Source: Lunularia cruciata (lineage: Eukaryota; Streptophyta; Marchantiopsida; Lunulariales; Lunulariaceae). From it: DNA of 64,000 nucleotides. The stretch is taken from NCBI GenBank assembly GCA_948567375.1, contig OX419755.1, positions 40,553,001 to 40,617,000 of the forward strand. The letters run 5' to 3'. The notes under the pieces were generated by a model. That model had not been told where the DNA came from and searched no databases. It worked only from the letters and a program-made list of their open reading frames with translations. Each line of letters begins with the position of its first letter. The first letter of the stretch is position 1. Below, in pieces: positions 24,372 through 35,214 of this stretch. A program made the translations under genes and the position numbers.

Positions 24372-26248
24372 GTAAACCCATTGTGTACTTCAAGGCTAAC
24401 TATGGAATCCCCAAAGAACTCCATCGTGACAATGCAACTGCAACCTCAAACCAAAACCACAAATTGCAACAACAAGTACCCCACCAAGTGCCAACACCAA
24501 CTGAGCACCACTAAGTACCAATACCCACTGAACACCCCACACTAATGTAACGCTAACTGAGATAACTACACTAGGGAAAAGGAATAACCTACCATCACAA
24601 CACGCACTCTCACGTTCTGTAGGTCATCACTTCTTGCCTCATTGGAGAGAAACAAAGGTAGTGTGATTGGTCATCAATCCAACCACACTACCGAGAGCAC
24701 ACCAGAGCACCAACGCTCAAAAGTCAAGGCACCTCACACAAACGTGGTGCAAAAATAGGAAGTAGAGAATGGAGGGGATCCAATCACAAGAAATCTAAAC
24801 AAAAACCCTCCATCTCATAAAGCAACATGGGATTGGCTCTGCCACCATTTGACATTTGACATAAGAGAAGTTTGTATATATGTCCTAAGCTACTAGGATT
24901 ACCAAGAATGGGATCAAATTGTCTCTCCTAGCCAAAGTTATAAGTGTATAGATAACAGTGAACTAGCCACTAGGACAACAAATGAGGGTGGACTAGTTGG
25001 CTAGGGCACCAATCTAGGAACAAGAAATCTAGGGTCAAACCTTGTTGTGCACAATCTAGCAAGATGTGCAGATTTTGCCAAACAATAACCAAGATCTACT
25101 CTAAACTAACTAGCCTCACATGAGCAAGCTGGCTTGCTGGCCCTTCTAGGCCTTTGTAGCTTCTCATAGTCCATATCCCTATGCCTGAAAGCCTCTAAAT
25201 GCCAAAATTCAGCCAAATAAGGCCTTTCTTCTTGCCACTTTGAACCTCCTCCAAATCTGGCAAAACTCCTCCAAATTTGCCAAAAACTCCACCAACTCTA
25301 GCCAAAATCTGCAACTTTGAAACTCCTCCAAATCTAGCAAACTCCTCCAAATCTGGCCAAAATTTGACGTAAAATCCATAAAAAATCTGATATAAACCCT
25401 AAATTTGGCAAACTGCCAAATCCTCCACTAACTCTCCACTCAAGCCAAATTAAATTAAAAAGTTTTCCAAATCATAAATTCATGAGAATAGGTTCACAAC
25501 TCCACCTTCAATTTTACTTTCTGAGCTCAACTTGCAACAAATTGATCTTACCTTCACCTCCTAAGCTCAAAATCACAACCATTGCTCAAAAATTGCTTAT
25601 TCTTTGCTCAAAAATTGGCCAACACTTTTGCACCACATATGCCTTATTACCAAATTTGCATCAAGCAACGAGCTTCTACACACCAAAGAAAACTTGAACT
25701 TTGATTGAGCTACCAATGATCCATTGCACTTGGAGATACCACCAACAATTGCAATTTCTATACCCAATTTCCCCCTTACTTCACTTCTCTGATGTAATCA
25801 AATTGTTTATAACTCCCAAATCAACTCAACTCAAATCATTACTTGATCTGTCACTCTATAAATTACCAACAATTGGGCACTAATTACAGTCAAGCCACAC
25901 CCACTCTAGCTAAGAGAATCTAGGTGACGCTTACTGGCCTTTGTCCACCATAGCCAAGAAAGAACTCAAAGGCTCAACATCAAAGAAGTGAGCTCTCTGG
26001 AACTACACTTTGAAAGTATACCTCTAGAATTGAGCTAGGTCTGAAACCCTAATGGTCCCATTGACAACACACCCAATGGTGCAAAGTGATGGTGGGCCCT
26101 ACCATGAAGTCAATACACTGAACATGAAATCTGACCGTCAAAAAGTAGGGAAAGTAGTCTATGGGAAACTATTGAAATACTTCTAACTACTATCACTCCA
26201 ACTCTAGTGTTAGAGCAATCTAGATGCCACACTACAAATGGTGTGATA
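24372..26248 (-). other. Long 5' leader region of element A
   Basis: About 1.9 kb without a usable frame lies between the 5' end and gag. It begins (minus strand) TATCACACCATTTG at 26248. Tandem-like CTCCAAATCTGGCAAA units occur at about 25249-25360 (plus-strand reading). A primer-site candidate TGGTGGCAGAGCC starts at 24847 on the minus strand, matching ten of the first twelve positions of the initiator-Met-tRNA site. If that is the primer site, the first 1.4 kb behaves as a 5' LTR, yet no matching copy exists at the 3' end. Confidence 0.6.
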
Positions 26249-27712
26249 GAGAAAGCTTGGTGCAATTGGTAGGTTAGGGCTATTTTAGAGAGAAGATGGG
26301 ATGGAAGCACCTAGAGAACAATTTTATGCTTTCCACTCTTGAATCCATTCCACATCAAGATTATGTACATCTACCATGAGCAAGTGAGAGTATATCTCAT
26401 TTATCATTTTGGAACAAAGTTCATGAATGTAGTGATGAATTCACCAAACCTGGTTATTCTACCTATGGTGATATATGAAAAAAAAGGGATTTGACATTCT
26501 CATATTATGATTAATGGATCTAAATGTACCAAATCCTTTCCCTTTCAACATGCAAGTAGAAATCCATTATGTGGTTAAAAGTGATGTTTAGGTATTTTAT
26601 AGTCCACTATTTTGGTGAGGAATATTATCAAAAAGTGATAGCATCTAAGATTCCAATAGTAGTCCCAATAATTAGTGCAATCTCTTGAGTGGTCATATTA
26701 ACCATCTATTGAAGTAAAGACGTAGCAATTGAGTTTTTATCATATGTATGAATCATTGAGCCGCAGTTGCAGGATTTGATGTAAGGAATACAAGAGAAGT
26801 TGACTAAATTTTGGGAGATCAAGATGACCATGGAGGTATTGCAAAGTCAAGTACGTACCTTAAGGAATGATCAAGCAATGCAAGAAGGAGAACCATTCTA
26901 AAACCCAATACCAACGGCCAAAGTACTTGGAGAGTCACTCATGGTGATGACATCAACCTTGGTCCACAACAAAGCCACATTATTACTAAGGATGAGGAAG
27001 ACATGCAACATCAAGCCTTACAAGGGATAGCATTCCATGAGAGTAATGGAAAACTACATTTTAAGAATGAATCTATGTTTTTGATAATTTAGAATTGATA
27101 TCACAAACCATTTTGTAGGCATATTTGCATGTGGGTACTTGACCAATAAAGCACTCATATAATATGCTTGGGAAAAATCAATGTTGGCTAAAAGAAGAGA
27201 GATTCACTTGGATGGCAATGCAAGAAGGGTTGCTAAAGAATTTCCAATCTGTGGATTCAATGCAAATGGCCCAAACCTGACTAGGGGAGTTGAAATAGAA
27301 GAACAACATACAAGAGAATGTGGAGTCATTTCTTGATCTGCAGGTCGTGATAATTGATATGAGTCTAGCAAAAGCTCTTGAAAATTTCAAATAGGTGCTA
27401 AAAGAGCAAATTCAAAGACCAAGAGGTAAATGGTACAAAATCCTTACATTATTTTTGAAGCCATTGCTTGTGCTCTAAGAATAGCAAGGGCACTTGGAGG
27501 AGGTGAAGGGATAGTCCCAACTCAACACTATTGAGTTGAAACATCTCACTATGGAGGACTAATTCCTACAAAATTGGGCAACATTTGGTTTTCAAATCAA
27601 AGAGCAAGATTGCTCCAAGGAAACAATGATGGGTTGAAGAAAGGAGAGAGGGAGTCCCACAAGGAGAAGAGATTCAAGCAAAATAATGATGTTGTTACAA
27701 TTGTGACCAAGT
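26249..27712 (+). pseudogene. Leader reading frames and gag of element C
   Basis: This segment aligns with G from its leader to the gag zinc knuckle. It includes the two-module leader region (about 26290-26700), then a coil starting EPQLQDL where G has a stop, then capsid sequence. Near its end the zinc knuckle has lost its cysteines. Insertion B interrupts it right after this knuckle at the AAGT target. It contains many stops. Confidence 0.8.
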
Positions 27713-27819
27713 TGTCGTGCGTATATACCTCGCTACACAACATACATTGCTGTCAACATCATACACTATAGAAGCACAACTCACACATAAGTCATACATA
27801 GACTCTAAAGTGCCACAAT
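27713..27819 (-). repeat. Terminal block X, outer copy, of B
   Basis: The block runs from TGTCGTGCGTATATAC at the AAGT target to GTGCCACAAT (plus-strand reading). It is nearly identical to 28270-28376 and to the A terminus 16959-17065. Together with the adjoining 27820-28267 it has the TG...CA shape of a 555-base LTR. Confidence 0.82.
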
Positions 27820-28267
27820 AATCAGATTGCTTACCACTCTCAACTCAACTCAACTTAGATCAATACTTGATTTGTCACTCTATAAACTGCCAACAACTGG
27901 GCATTGATTACAGTCAAGCCACACCCACTCAAGCATAGAGAATCCAGGTGATGCTCATCGGCTTCTGTCCACCATAGCCAGGAACTCGAAGGCTCAACAT
28001 CAGAGAAGTGAGCTCTCTGGAGCTCACTTCAAAACTACACCCCCTGGACTCGAGCTAGCTCTAAAACCCTAACAGTCTTGCTGATGGCACACTCGACGGT
28101 GCGAACGGTGCAAAGTGACGGTGGGCCCCACCATGAAGTCAGTACCCCAAACACAAAATCTAACCATCGGAAAGTAGTCTCTGGGAAACGGCTGAAATAA
28201 CTATAACTACTATCATTGGAACTTTAGTGTCCGAGCATCTAGATGCGGAACTACAAATGGTGTGACA
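27820..28267 (-). repeat. 448-base copy of the B 5' end at its 3' end
   Basis: This stretch matches 47555-48001 over its whole length, including CAAGCCACACCCACTCAAGC and the terminal CAAATGGTGTGACA. It differs from 47555-48001 by scattered substitutions. At its left it joins block X directly, whereas at the 5' end the same sequence continues into the unique leader. Confidence 0.85.
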
Positions 28268-28269
28268 TC

Positions 28270-28376
28270 TATCGTGTGTATGTACATCGCTACACAACAT
28301 ACATCGCTGTCAACATCATACACTATAGAAGCACAACTCACACATAAGTCATACATAGACTCTAAAGTGCCACAAT
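28270..28376 (-). repeat. Block X, inner copy, of B, with polypurine tract
   Basis: This is the second copy of the 107-base block, separated from the 448-base repeat by two bases (TC at 28268-28269). On the minus strand it is preceded by CTAGGGGGGCAAT, a polypurine-tract-like run (28377-28389). It is therefore in the position where a 3' LTR should start. Confidence 0.8.
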
Positions 28377-29345
28377 TGCCCCCCTAGCTGGCGGTTAGGT
28401 CCCTCTAACTCCAGATAGCCATCTACTCTAAGTATATGGTATACCCTCTAATGGGCAAAGATCAGGAGGCCGGGTGCTATGGAGCGCTATTGTAAGTCAT
28501 CTGTCTGCAATCTATACCATATTGTGGTGCCCACATTTTTTGTTTTTTTTCAAAATAAAGGAGAAGAAGTGTATAGAGAAGTTGGATTGCGCTTGTATGG
28601 CCAAAGAAGGCGAAGAAAATTGTCTTCGGGATGAAACCCAAAGTAAAGTGACTTCGGGTCATAAGGCAAAGTACTCGGAAATGCCCAGTCAGCATACAAT
28701 ACGAATAAGATTGTCTTTGGATCGGAAGGAGCTCAACCCGAGGCGAAGACAGTCTAACAACCTTTCGTCGGGGCGAGAAATTCAAGAAGGGGCCGTTTCA
28801 AAACTAGCGGCTCATACATGCGAAGGTTGATTGACAGTGACAGGTGCATGCCGGAAGTGTGATTTCTCGGTAGAAACTCGAAGTGACGGAAGACGAAGAA
28901 GTGCAATTCTATAAAAATCAAAACTGCAATGACGAAATGTTGAGCAATTTTCCTTCGCCGTTGAGGAGTTGTCTTACAGGTGATCGGGGAAAAGGAAATA
29001 GAGTCGGACTTGTGTTAGTGTGCAAGGGAGAAGTCACGAGAGAGAAATCGAGAGATAGTAAGAAAGCAAAAGAGATGGGAGGAGGGAAGAAGAACTCCAA
29101 ATTCGCAGTGAGAAATCATGCAATTCGGAGATTAGATGTAGTAGCGAGGATCGAAGTCTTGAGCCGACTTCGGATCACTTTTCTGGCATGGAACTGGAAC
29201 GTAAGTTTTCTAGGATTCATGACAGAAATCATCGAGAGTAAGTGTCTTGATGGTCTCAAGGAAGAAGGGAAGAGAGGAAATCCGGCTCGCTGGACAGAGT
29301 CGGATTGGAGCCTCGTACTCGGGAAGGAAGCGGGTTTGGAGTAGG

Positions 29346-30085
29346 TGTAATACCAAGGGTTGGCCATATGATCTAGATGTGAAATTTAGTTTGGTAATAT
29401 CTAGAATGATGTTATACATGATGGTCAAAATAGATCAGATAGAAGTATCACCAAAAGAGTACTTCTACTAATAGGGCAAAAACCGAAATAGACTTGAGAA
29501 CCTTAGAACCAATAGCTAGACATATGATTTAAAGGTGAGAATTGGTTTGGTAACATCTGGAAGGATGTTACACATGATGGACTAAACAGATCAGAAAGAT
29601 GTATCACCAAAAGAGGACTTCTACTAATAGAGTAGGAACCGAAATATGCCTGAAATCTTTGGAGGCAATTTTGGAGGCCTAAACGGATGAATTAGGCCTC
29701 GAAAATGTACAGATTCCCCCCCCCAATAGAGGAAAGGCTGGCCTTCCCTCCCCCCTGTTTTGTCTTGTCGAGAGCTTTCCAACGGTACCTTACTCATGTG
29801 ATTCTGAGATTCCTACAAGAAGATTCCCTAAAAGATTCCCTCCCGTCAAAGCTCGTTTGACCAACCAAATAGGACCTAGACCAGACAGGTCACCCATCCA
29901 AGTCAGTAATCCAAGGGTGGAGCTTGCTGACATGTCACCTATCTGTGTCCCTAATCCTATGGTGGAGCTTCCTTGGAGGAGATCCTCTTTGTCTATATAA
30001 TAAAGAGAAGGTGCTCCCTTGGGGCATCGAATGTTTGAGTGTGCAATGTGTGTTTTCTCTCTTCTCTTGTCCTCGAAGTATTACA
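29346..30085 (+). repeat. 5' LTR of G
   Basis: It starts TGTAATACCAAGGG and ends GTATTACA. It carries a TATATAA promoter box at 29994-30000 that overlaps an AATAAA signal (29999-30004), so transcription start and polyadenylation signals are tightly packed. Members of this LTR type recur at 16265, 35215, 52815 and 58346. Confidence 0.96.
29994..30004 (+). promoter_or_regulatory. TATA box with overlapping AATAAA in the G 5' LTR
   Basis: TATATAATAAA lies about 80 bases before the LTR end. The first part fits a plant TATA box for the element transcript and the second a polyadenylation signal. The 3' LTR has the same block at 35862-35872. Confidence 0.7.
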
Positions 30086-30086
30086 A

Positions 30087-30098
30087 TGGTATCAGAGC
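30087..30098 (+). promoter_or_regulatory. Primer binding site of G
   Basis: TGGTATCAGAGC lies one base after the 5' LTR. It is the classical plant site complementary to the 3' end of initiator-Met tRNA, used to prime minus-strand DNA synthesis. Confidence 0.95.
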
Positions 30099-30225
30099 GA
30101 GTGTTCTAGTCCAAGAGAGTGGATCACCCCTCTTGGAATAGCACGAACTACTGAAACTGAGTAATTTGAGGTGGAGAACATAGAGTAATTGCTAGACTTA
30201 GGAAGGACTTTAGAGAGCGGATGGG

Positions 30226-30655
30226 ATGGATGCGCCGGGGGGACAATTTCCCGCATCTAGCTTTCCATTCTCAAACCCATTCCACATCAAGGTTATGTAC
30301 ATCCAGCGTGAGCAGATGAGAGTATCGCTAGTTTATCACTTCGGTGCGGAATTCATGGATAGAGTGATGAACTCACCAAACCCGGTGATTCTACCTGTGG
30401 TGATATATGACAGAGAGTGGGATTTGACGATCTACATTCTATTATGATAATATGGATATGAAGGTCCCAAATCCTCTCCCTTTCAACACTCAAGTAGAAA
30501 TCCATTATGTAGTGAGGCCGAAATTGATGTTTAGGGATTTTGTGGTTAGGAATTTTGGTGAAGAGTATTATCAACGAGTTATAGCTTCTGAGGTCCCAAT
30601 GGTAGTTCCGATAGTTCGTGCGCCTTCCAAAGTGATTATATTGACTCTGTATTGA
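30226..30655 (+). pseudogene. Leader reading frame of G with two related modules
   Basis: Two pieces in different frames (30226-30447 and 30452-30655) precede gag. Both contain a module of about 45 residues with the same outline: a hydrophobic-basic start, an FGAEFMDRV or FGEEYYQRV block, then PVILPVVI or PMVVPIV. The second piece thus looks like a diverged duplicate of the first. Element C retains both. I do not recognise the module. It could be an upstream extension of gag, since the region also continues towards the gag start at 30689. Confidence 0.55.
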
Positions 30656-30688
30656 AGTAGACGTTAGCAATTGGGTGTTGTAGGCACC

Positions 30689-31774
30689 ATGGATCCGTAG
30701 TTGCAAGAGCTGGTGCAAGGAATGCAAGGGATGTTGAATGAATTTCGAGAGATTAAGATGACCATGGAGACATTGCAAAGTCAAGTGCAGATCCTCAGGA
30801 ACGATCAAGCCATGCAAGAAGAAGAGCCATCTCAAAACCCAGTACCTGCGACTGAAGTACTTGGAGAGGCACCCGTGCCTACGAACCCTATCAACGATGA
30901 AGCCACATTGCTACTCCGGATGAAGAAGACCTGCAACATCAAGCCTTACAAGGGGCAGCATACGATGTGAGTAGTGGAGAATTGGATCTTGAGAATGAAT
31001 CAATATTTTCGATTATTCTCAACAGAGATCACAGAGCATGCTGCAGGCGTGTTTGCATGTGGTTACTTGACCGATAAAGCCCTCACATGGTATGATGCTT
31101 GGGAACGATCCATGCTGGCAGAGAGAAGGGAGGTCACATGGACAGCAATGCAAGAAGGACTGCTCAAGAATTTCCAATCGGTGGATTCTGTGCAGATGGC
31201 TCGAACCCGACTATGGGGATTGAGACAGAAGAATAGCGTACAAGAGTATGTGGATGCATTTTTGGATCTACAAGTCGCAATTACCGACATGAGTCCAATA
31301 GAGGCTCTTGACAATTTCAAACGAGGGTTGAAAGAGCGGATTCGCCAAGAAGTCATGGTGCAAAACCCTTGCACGGTATTTGAAGCCACTGCTTGTGCGC
31401 AGAGAATAGCCGGAGCATTAGGTGGAGGTGAAGGAGTAGTTCCACCTCAACATTATCGGGCAAAAATGCCACAGATGGGTGGACCAGTACCGATGGAATT
31501 GGGTAACCTTCGATTCTGGGATCGAGGAGCACGGCCGCTTCAAGGAGAGCGAGGACGTGTAGAAGAACAAAGAGATGGAGTCCCACGAGGAGAAGGGACT
31601 CGAGGAGAACAACGCCGTTGTTACAATTGTGGCCGTATTGGACACATATCTACCAATTGTCGCACTCGTTTCCCTAGAGGCCCTCGGCCTTCGTACAGGC
31701 GATCTTTGAACAACATGGAGAGGCACATTGAAGAGGAGGAGGTGGAAACCACTTCGGAAAACAAAGATTGCTAG
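30689..31774 (+). pseudogene. gag of G
   Basis: The frame begins ATGGATCCG at 30689 and has stops at 30698 (TAG) and 30968 (TGA). Element C reads Gln and Arg there. A coil (MTMETLQSQV) is followed by a capsid region with ALTWYDAWE and LKNFQSVDS blocks. A CCHC zinc knuckle CYNCGRIGHISTNC lies near the end. gag packages the RNA and forms the particle. It ends with TAG at 31772 and overlaps pol by about 65 bases. Confidence 0.93.
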
Positions 31775-34700
31775 TAAATGTACCTCACGGCCTTACTGGC
31801 TCAATAAGGAAGCAGAGAAGCGAGGGAAGGAGAAGAATAATGCACAAAGATCCCGAAAGGCAACCTCACAATTGATTGTTGTGAATGGAATACTAGAAGG
31901 TAATCAAGTGAGAGTATTAATAGATCCGGGAGCAACAGAGAATTTCTTGTCTCGCTCTGTTGCAATCAGATTGGGAATGGATCTAGAGAGAGATGGAAGT
32001 GAAGAAGTAGAGTTACCAAATGGGCAAACAGAGAGGATTGAATCATTACCTAGACGGGTAACCCTCTTTGTAGGAGAATATCAGGAAGCAATTGAGTGGC
32101 GAGTGATACAGTTAGCCCGTTATGATGCAATTTTAGGCATGCCATGGATGGAGCAGTACAACCCAATGGTGGATTGGAGGAAGAAAGTAGTGAGAACCCA
32201 CCAATGGTCAATCATTGGGGTTAAAGAAAAATCACATAGGCAGAAACTGCCTCTATATGTCGTAGGGACGACAACTGTCTGTAAGACCGATAGATGTTTT
32301 CTGGGTCTAATAAGAGAAGTCCAGAGTGCACAACTTGCTGGACAAATTCCTGAGAAATTGAAGGATGTGGTGGATGAGTTTCAAGATGTCTTTCCCGATG
32401 ATCTACCCTCAGGATTACCACCTAAAAGGCGAGTAGATCACAAAATAGAGACACTCCCGAGGAAGACACCTCCTTGTAAGGCCCCATATCGCCTATCACC
32501 TCAGGAGTTGGAGGAGTGTAAGACTCAAATTGAGGAGATGCTACAGAAAGGGTTCATCCAACCTAGCGTATCACCATATGGGGCCCCTGTCTTGTTTGTG
32601 AAGAAGAAGGATGGTACAATGCGCATGTGCATTGACTATCGGGGTCTCAATCAGCAAACAGTGAAGAACAAATACCCCTTACCTCGCATGGATGACCTGT
32701 TTGATCAACTCCATGGAGCGAGATACTTCACCAAACTGGACTTGCGGAGCGGTTACAATCAAATCCAAATTGCAGAGGAGGATGTATACAAAACTGCTTT
32801 TTGAACCACGTATGGCCACTTTGAGTATCTTGTGATGCCTTTTGGCCTCACCAATGCGCCTGCCACTTTCATGAGCCTAATGAATGACATATTTCGTCCA
32901 TACTTGGATAAGTCTGTTATCGTCTTCTTGGATGATATCTTAGTATATAGTAGCACGATGACAGAACACAAACAACATCTACGAGAGGTCCTCCAGATTC
33001 TAAGACAGAATCAGTTGTACGCCAAAATCTCAAAGTGTGAGTTTGGCAAGTTTGAAGTAGACTACTTAGGGCATAGAGTAAGTGCAGAGGGCATTCAAGT
33101 ATTGACAGATAAAATAGAGGTCATTCAAAAATGGAGTGCCCCAGAAGATCAGACTCAACTTAAGAGCTTCTTGGGGTTGACGGGATTCTATTGTAGATTT
33201 GTCAAGGACTTCTCCAAGGTTGCACAGCCTTTAACGGCACTACTTGGCAAGGGGAAGAAGTGGACATGGGGAACTGCACAAGAGTTGGCCTTTCAAGAAT
33301 TGAAGGCCGCCTTGCTACATGCACCAATCTTGAAGTGGTATGACCTAAAACGTCCAATCAAGTTGGCTACGGATGCATCAGGCATAGCAATAGGAGCAAT
33401 CCTACAACAAGAGTGGCATGACGGATGGCATCCAATTGCATATTTCTCTTGAAAGTTGTTACCGGCAGAGCGCAACTACCACACCACAGAACGAGAAGAG
33501 TTGGCCATTGTTCTAGCAACCAAGCATTGGAAGCACTACCTGGGCGAGAAGGCATTTGTAGTAGAGACAGACCACAAACCTCTAGTCTACCTCGAGACGC
33601 AGAAGGATCTATCTCGTCGCCAAATTCGGTGGGCAGAGTGGCGACAACGCTTCAACATGACAATCACCTACGTGGAAGGTAAGAAGCAACTTGCAGATGC
33701 GTTCACCCGCATGCAAATGGCCAACAACTTGGCGGTAGAGGTTAAGATTAACCCTGAATTCTGGCAAGAGATTCTAGTTGCTACAAAAACTGACCCACAG
33801 ATTGTAGAAGCGCAAGCGTCCAAAGGTGTCACCAGCACCCAAGGACTCACCTTTTGAGAGGGCCGATTGTGGATCCCAAATGTCCCAGAATTACGCACCA
33901 CCATTCTAGCGGAATGTCATGATTCGGCCATTGCATCTCATGTCGGAGTGGACAAGACCTTGGAGGCAGTCAAGCGCCATTACTATTGGCCCAAGATGAG
34001 CAACGACGTGATGGACTATGTGCGTAGTTGCCTACTTTGTCAACAGAACAAAGCTTCTAATCAAGCTCCTGCAGGGCTCCTTCAACCTCTTCCCACTCCT
34101 ACCCAACGTTGGGAACAAGTGAGTATGGATCTCGTCTGTGAATTACCCAAGACCACCTCAGGGTTTGACTCCATTGTGGTCTTTGTGGACCGGCTCAGCA
34201 AAATGATTCATGTACGCCCTACCACCAAGGAGGTGACCGCTCCACAACTAGCTCAACTATACTTAGATGCAGTCTTTGCTCACCATGGCTTGTCTAGAGT
34301 ACTCATCACCGATAGAGGCACCCAATTCACCAGTTTGTTTTGGCGAACACTCTTTGGTTTCTTCAAAACCAAGTTGGCCATGTCTACAGCTTACCACCCA
34401 CAAACAGATGGCCAAACAGAGCGGGCTAATTGCACGATTGAAGATATGTTACGCGGCTTCACCTTAGAAGAGCAAGAGAGGTGGGACACCCTACTACCGT
34501 TGGTGGAATTCGCTTACAAAAATTCAGTGAATGCCTCTACCCAGGTCACTCCATTCTTCCTCATGTATGGTGAGCATCCCTTCACACCTTCTAGCTTGAT
34601 GAAGATCCGTCCAGTGACTACCAAGGTTGATGCAGTCAACACATTTGTTTCTAGAATCCAACAAGGTGTGGAGAGCGCCAAGCACAGGTTACAGATTGCG

Positions 34701-35201
34701 CAAAATCGACAAAAGCAATATGCTAATGCACACCGTAGGCACATGGAGTTCAATGTTGGGGATCAAGTGTGGCTATCGACAACCAACCTCACATTAGTTG
34801 GATCTCGTAAGCTCAGACCTCATTTTATTGGTCCTTTCTCGATTCTTCGTCGTATCGGCGCTGTGGCCTATCACCTTGAGCTACCACCATACATGAAGAT
34901 CCATCCAGTGTTCCATGTCTCCCTATTACGCAGATATGCTCCCCGATCAGGCCAAGGTACTTCCACACAAGACATTCGACCTTGTCCGACAGTCATTGAT
35001 GGCACAGAGGAATATGAAGTAGAGCGGATTCTCCAAAAGCGCATGCGTGGTACTCGCCATCCGCGGGTGGAATATCTAGTACAATGAAAAGGTTACCCTC
35101 TCTATGAAGCAACCTGGGAACCCGCTACCAATTTGGCCCATGCACCGGTGTTGGTGCAAGCATTTGAGCAACAATTGCACAACGACGACGTTGCATCTTA
35201 A
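31710..35201 (+). pseudogene. pol of G: protease, reverse transcriptase, RNase H, integrase, chromodomain
   Basis: The pol frame is offset by +1 from gag and open from 31710. The protease active site reads LIDPGAT at 31923, where family members have Asp-Ser/Thr-Gly. Reverse transcriptase has [29 protein letters not shown] and [10 protein letters not shown]. RNase H keeps DAS, TEREELA, TDHKPL and ADAFTR. Integrase has a zinc module (two His, CLLC) and a DD35E triad with Asp in MDLV, Asp in TDRGTQF and Glu in TERAN. A GPF motif and a chromodomain (YEVERIL, KGYPLYEATWEP) close the frame. Stops lie at 32802, 33450, 33855 and 35085; two or three look like CGA-to-TGA, and the last replaces the conserved chromodomain Trp. 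Confidence 0.95.
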
Positions 35202-35214
35202 AAGGAGGGAGGTC
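35200..35214 (+). promoter_or_regulatory. Polypurine tract of G
   Basis: AAAAGGAGGGAGG directly precedes the 3' LTR and overlaps the end of the pol frame. This run primes plus-strand DNA synthesis. Confidence 0.9.

Larger units (their letters stand above)
16959..26248 (-). mobile_element. Element A: gypsy element with DNA methyltransferase and PHD finger
   Basis: This insertion in the leader of C is flanked by a perfect 4-base duplication, GAGA (16955-16958 and 26249-26252). Minus-strand order is: long leader, gag with zinc knuckles, protease, C5-cytosine methyltransferase, reverse transcriptase, RNase H, integrase, PHD finger, purine-rich tract, terminal block X. The ends are TRTCACACC (5') and a GCACTACA-type 3' end. 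I could not find terminal direct repeats. Numerous stops and shifts make it inactive, but it preserves some residues that copy B has lost, such as an unbroken frame from methyltransferase motif I to motif IV. Confidence 0.88.

Noticed and set aside
25249-25360. CRISPR-like repeat-spacer array
   Set aside because: Units are degenerate, spacers are very short and unequal, and the context is a plant retroelement leader.
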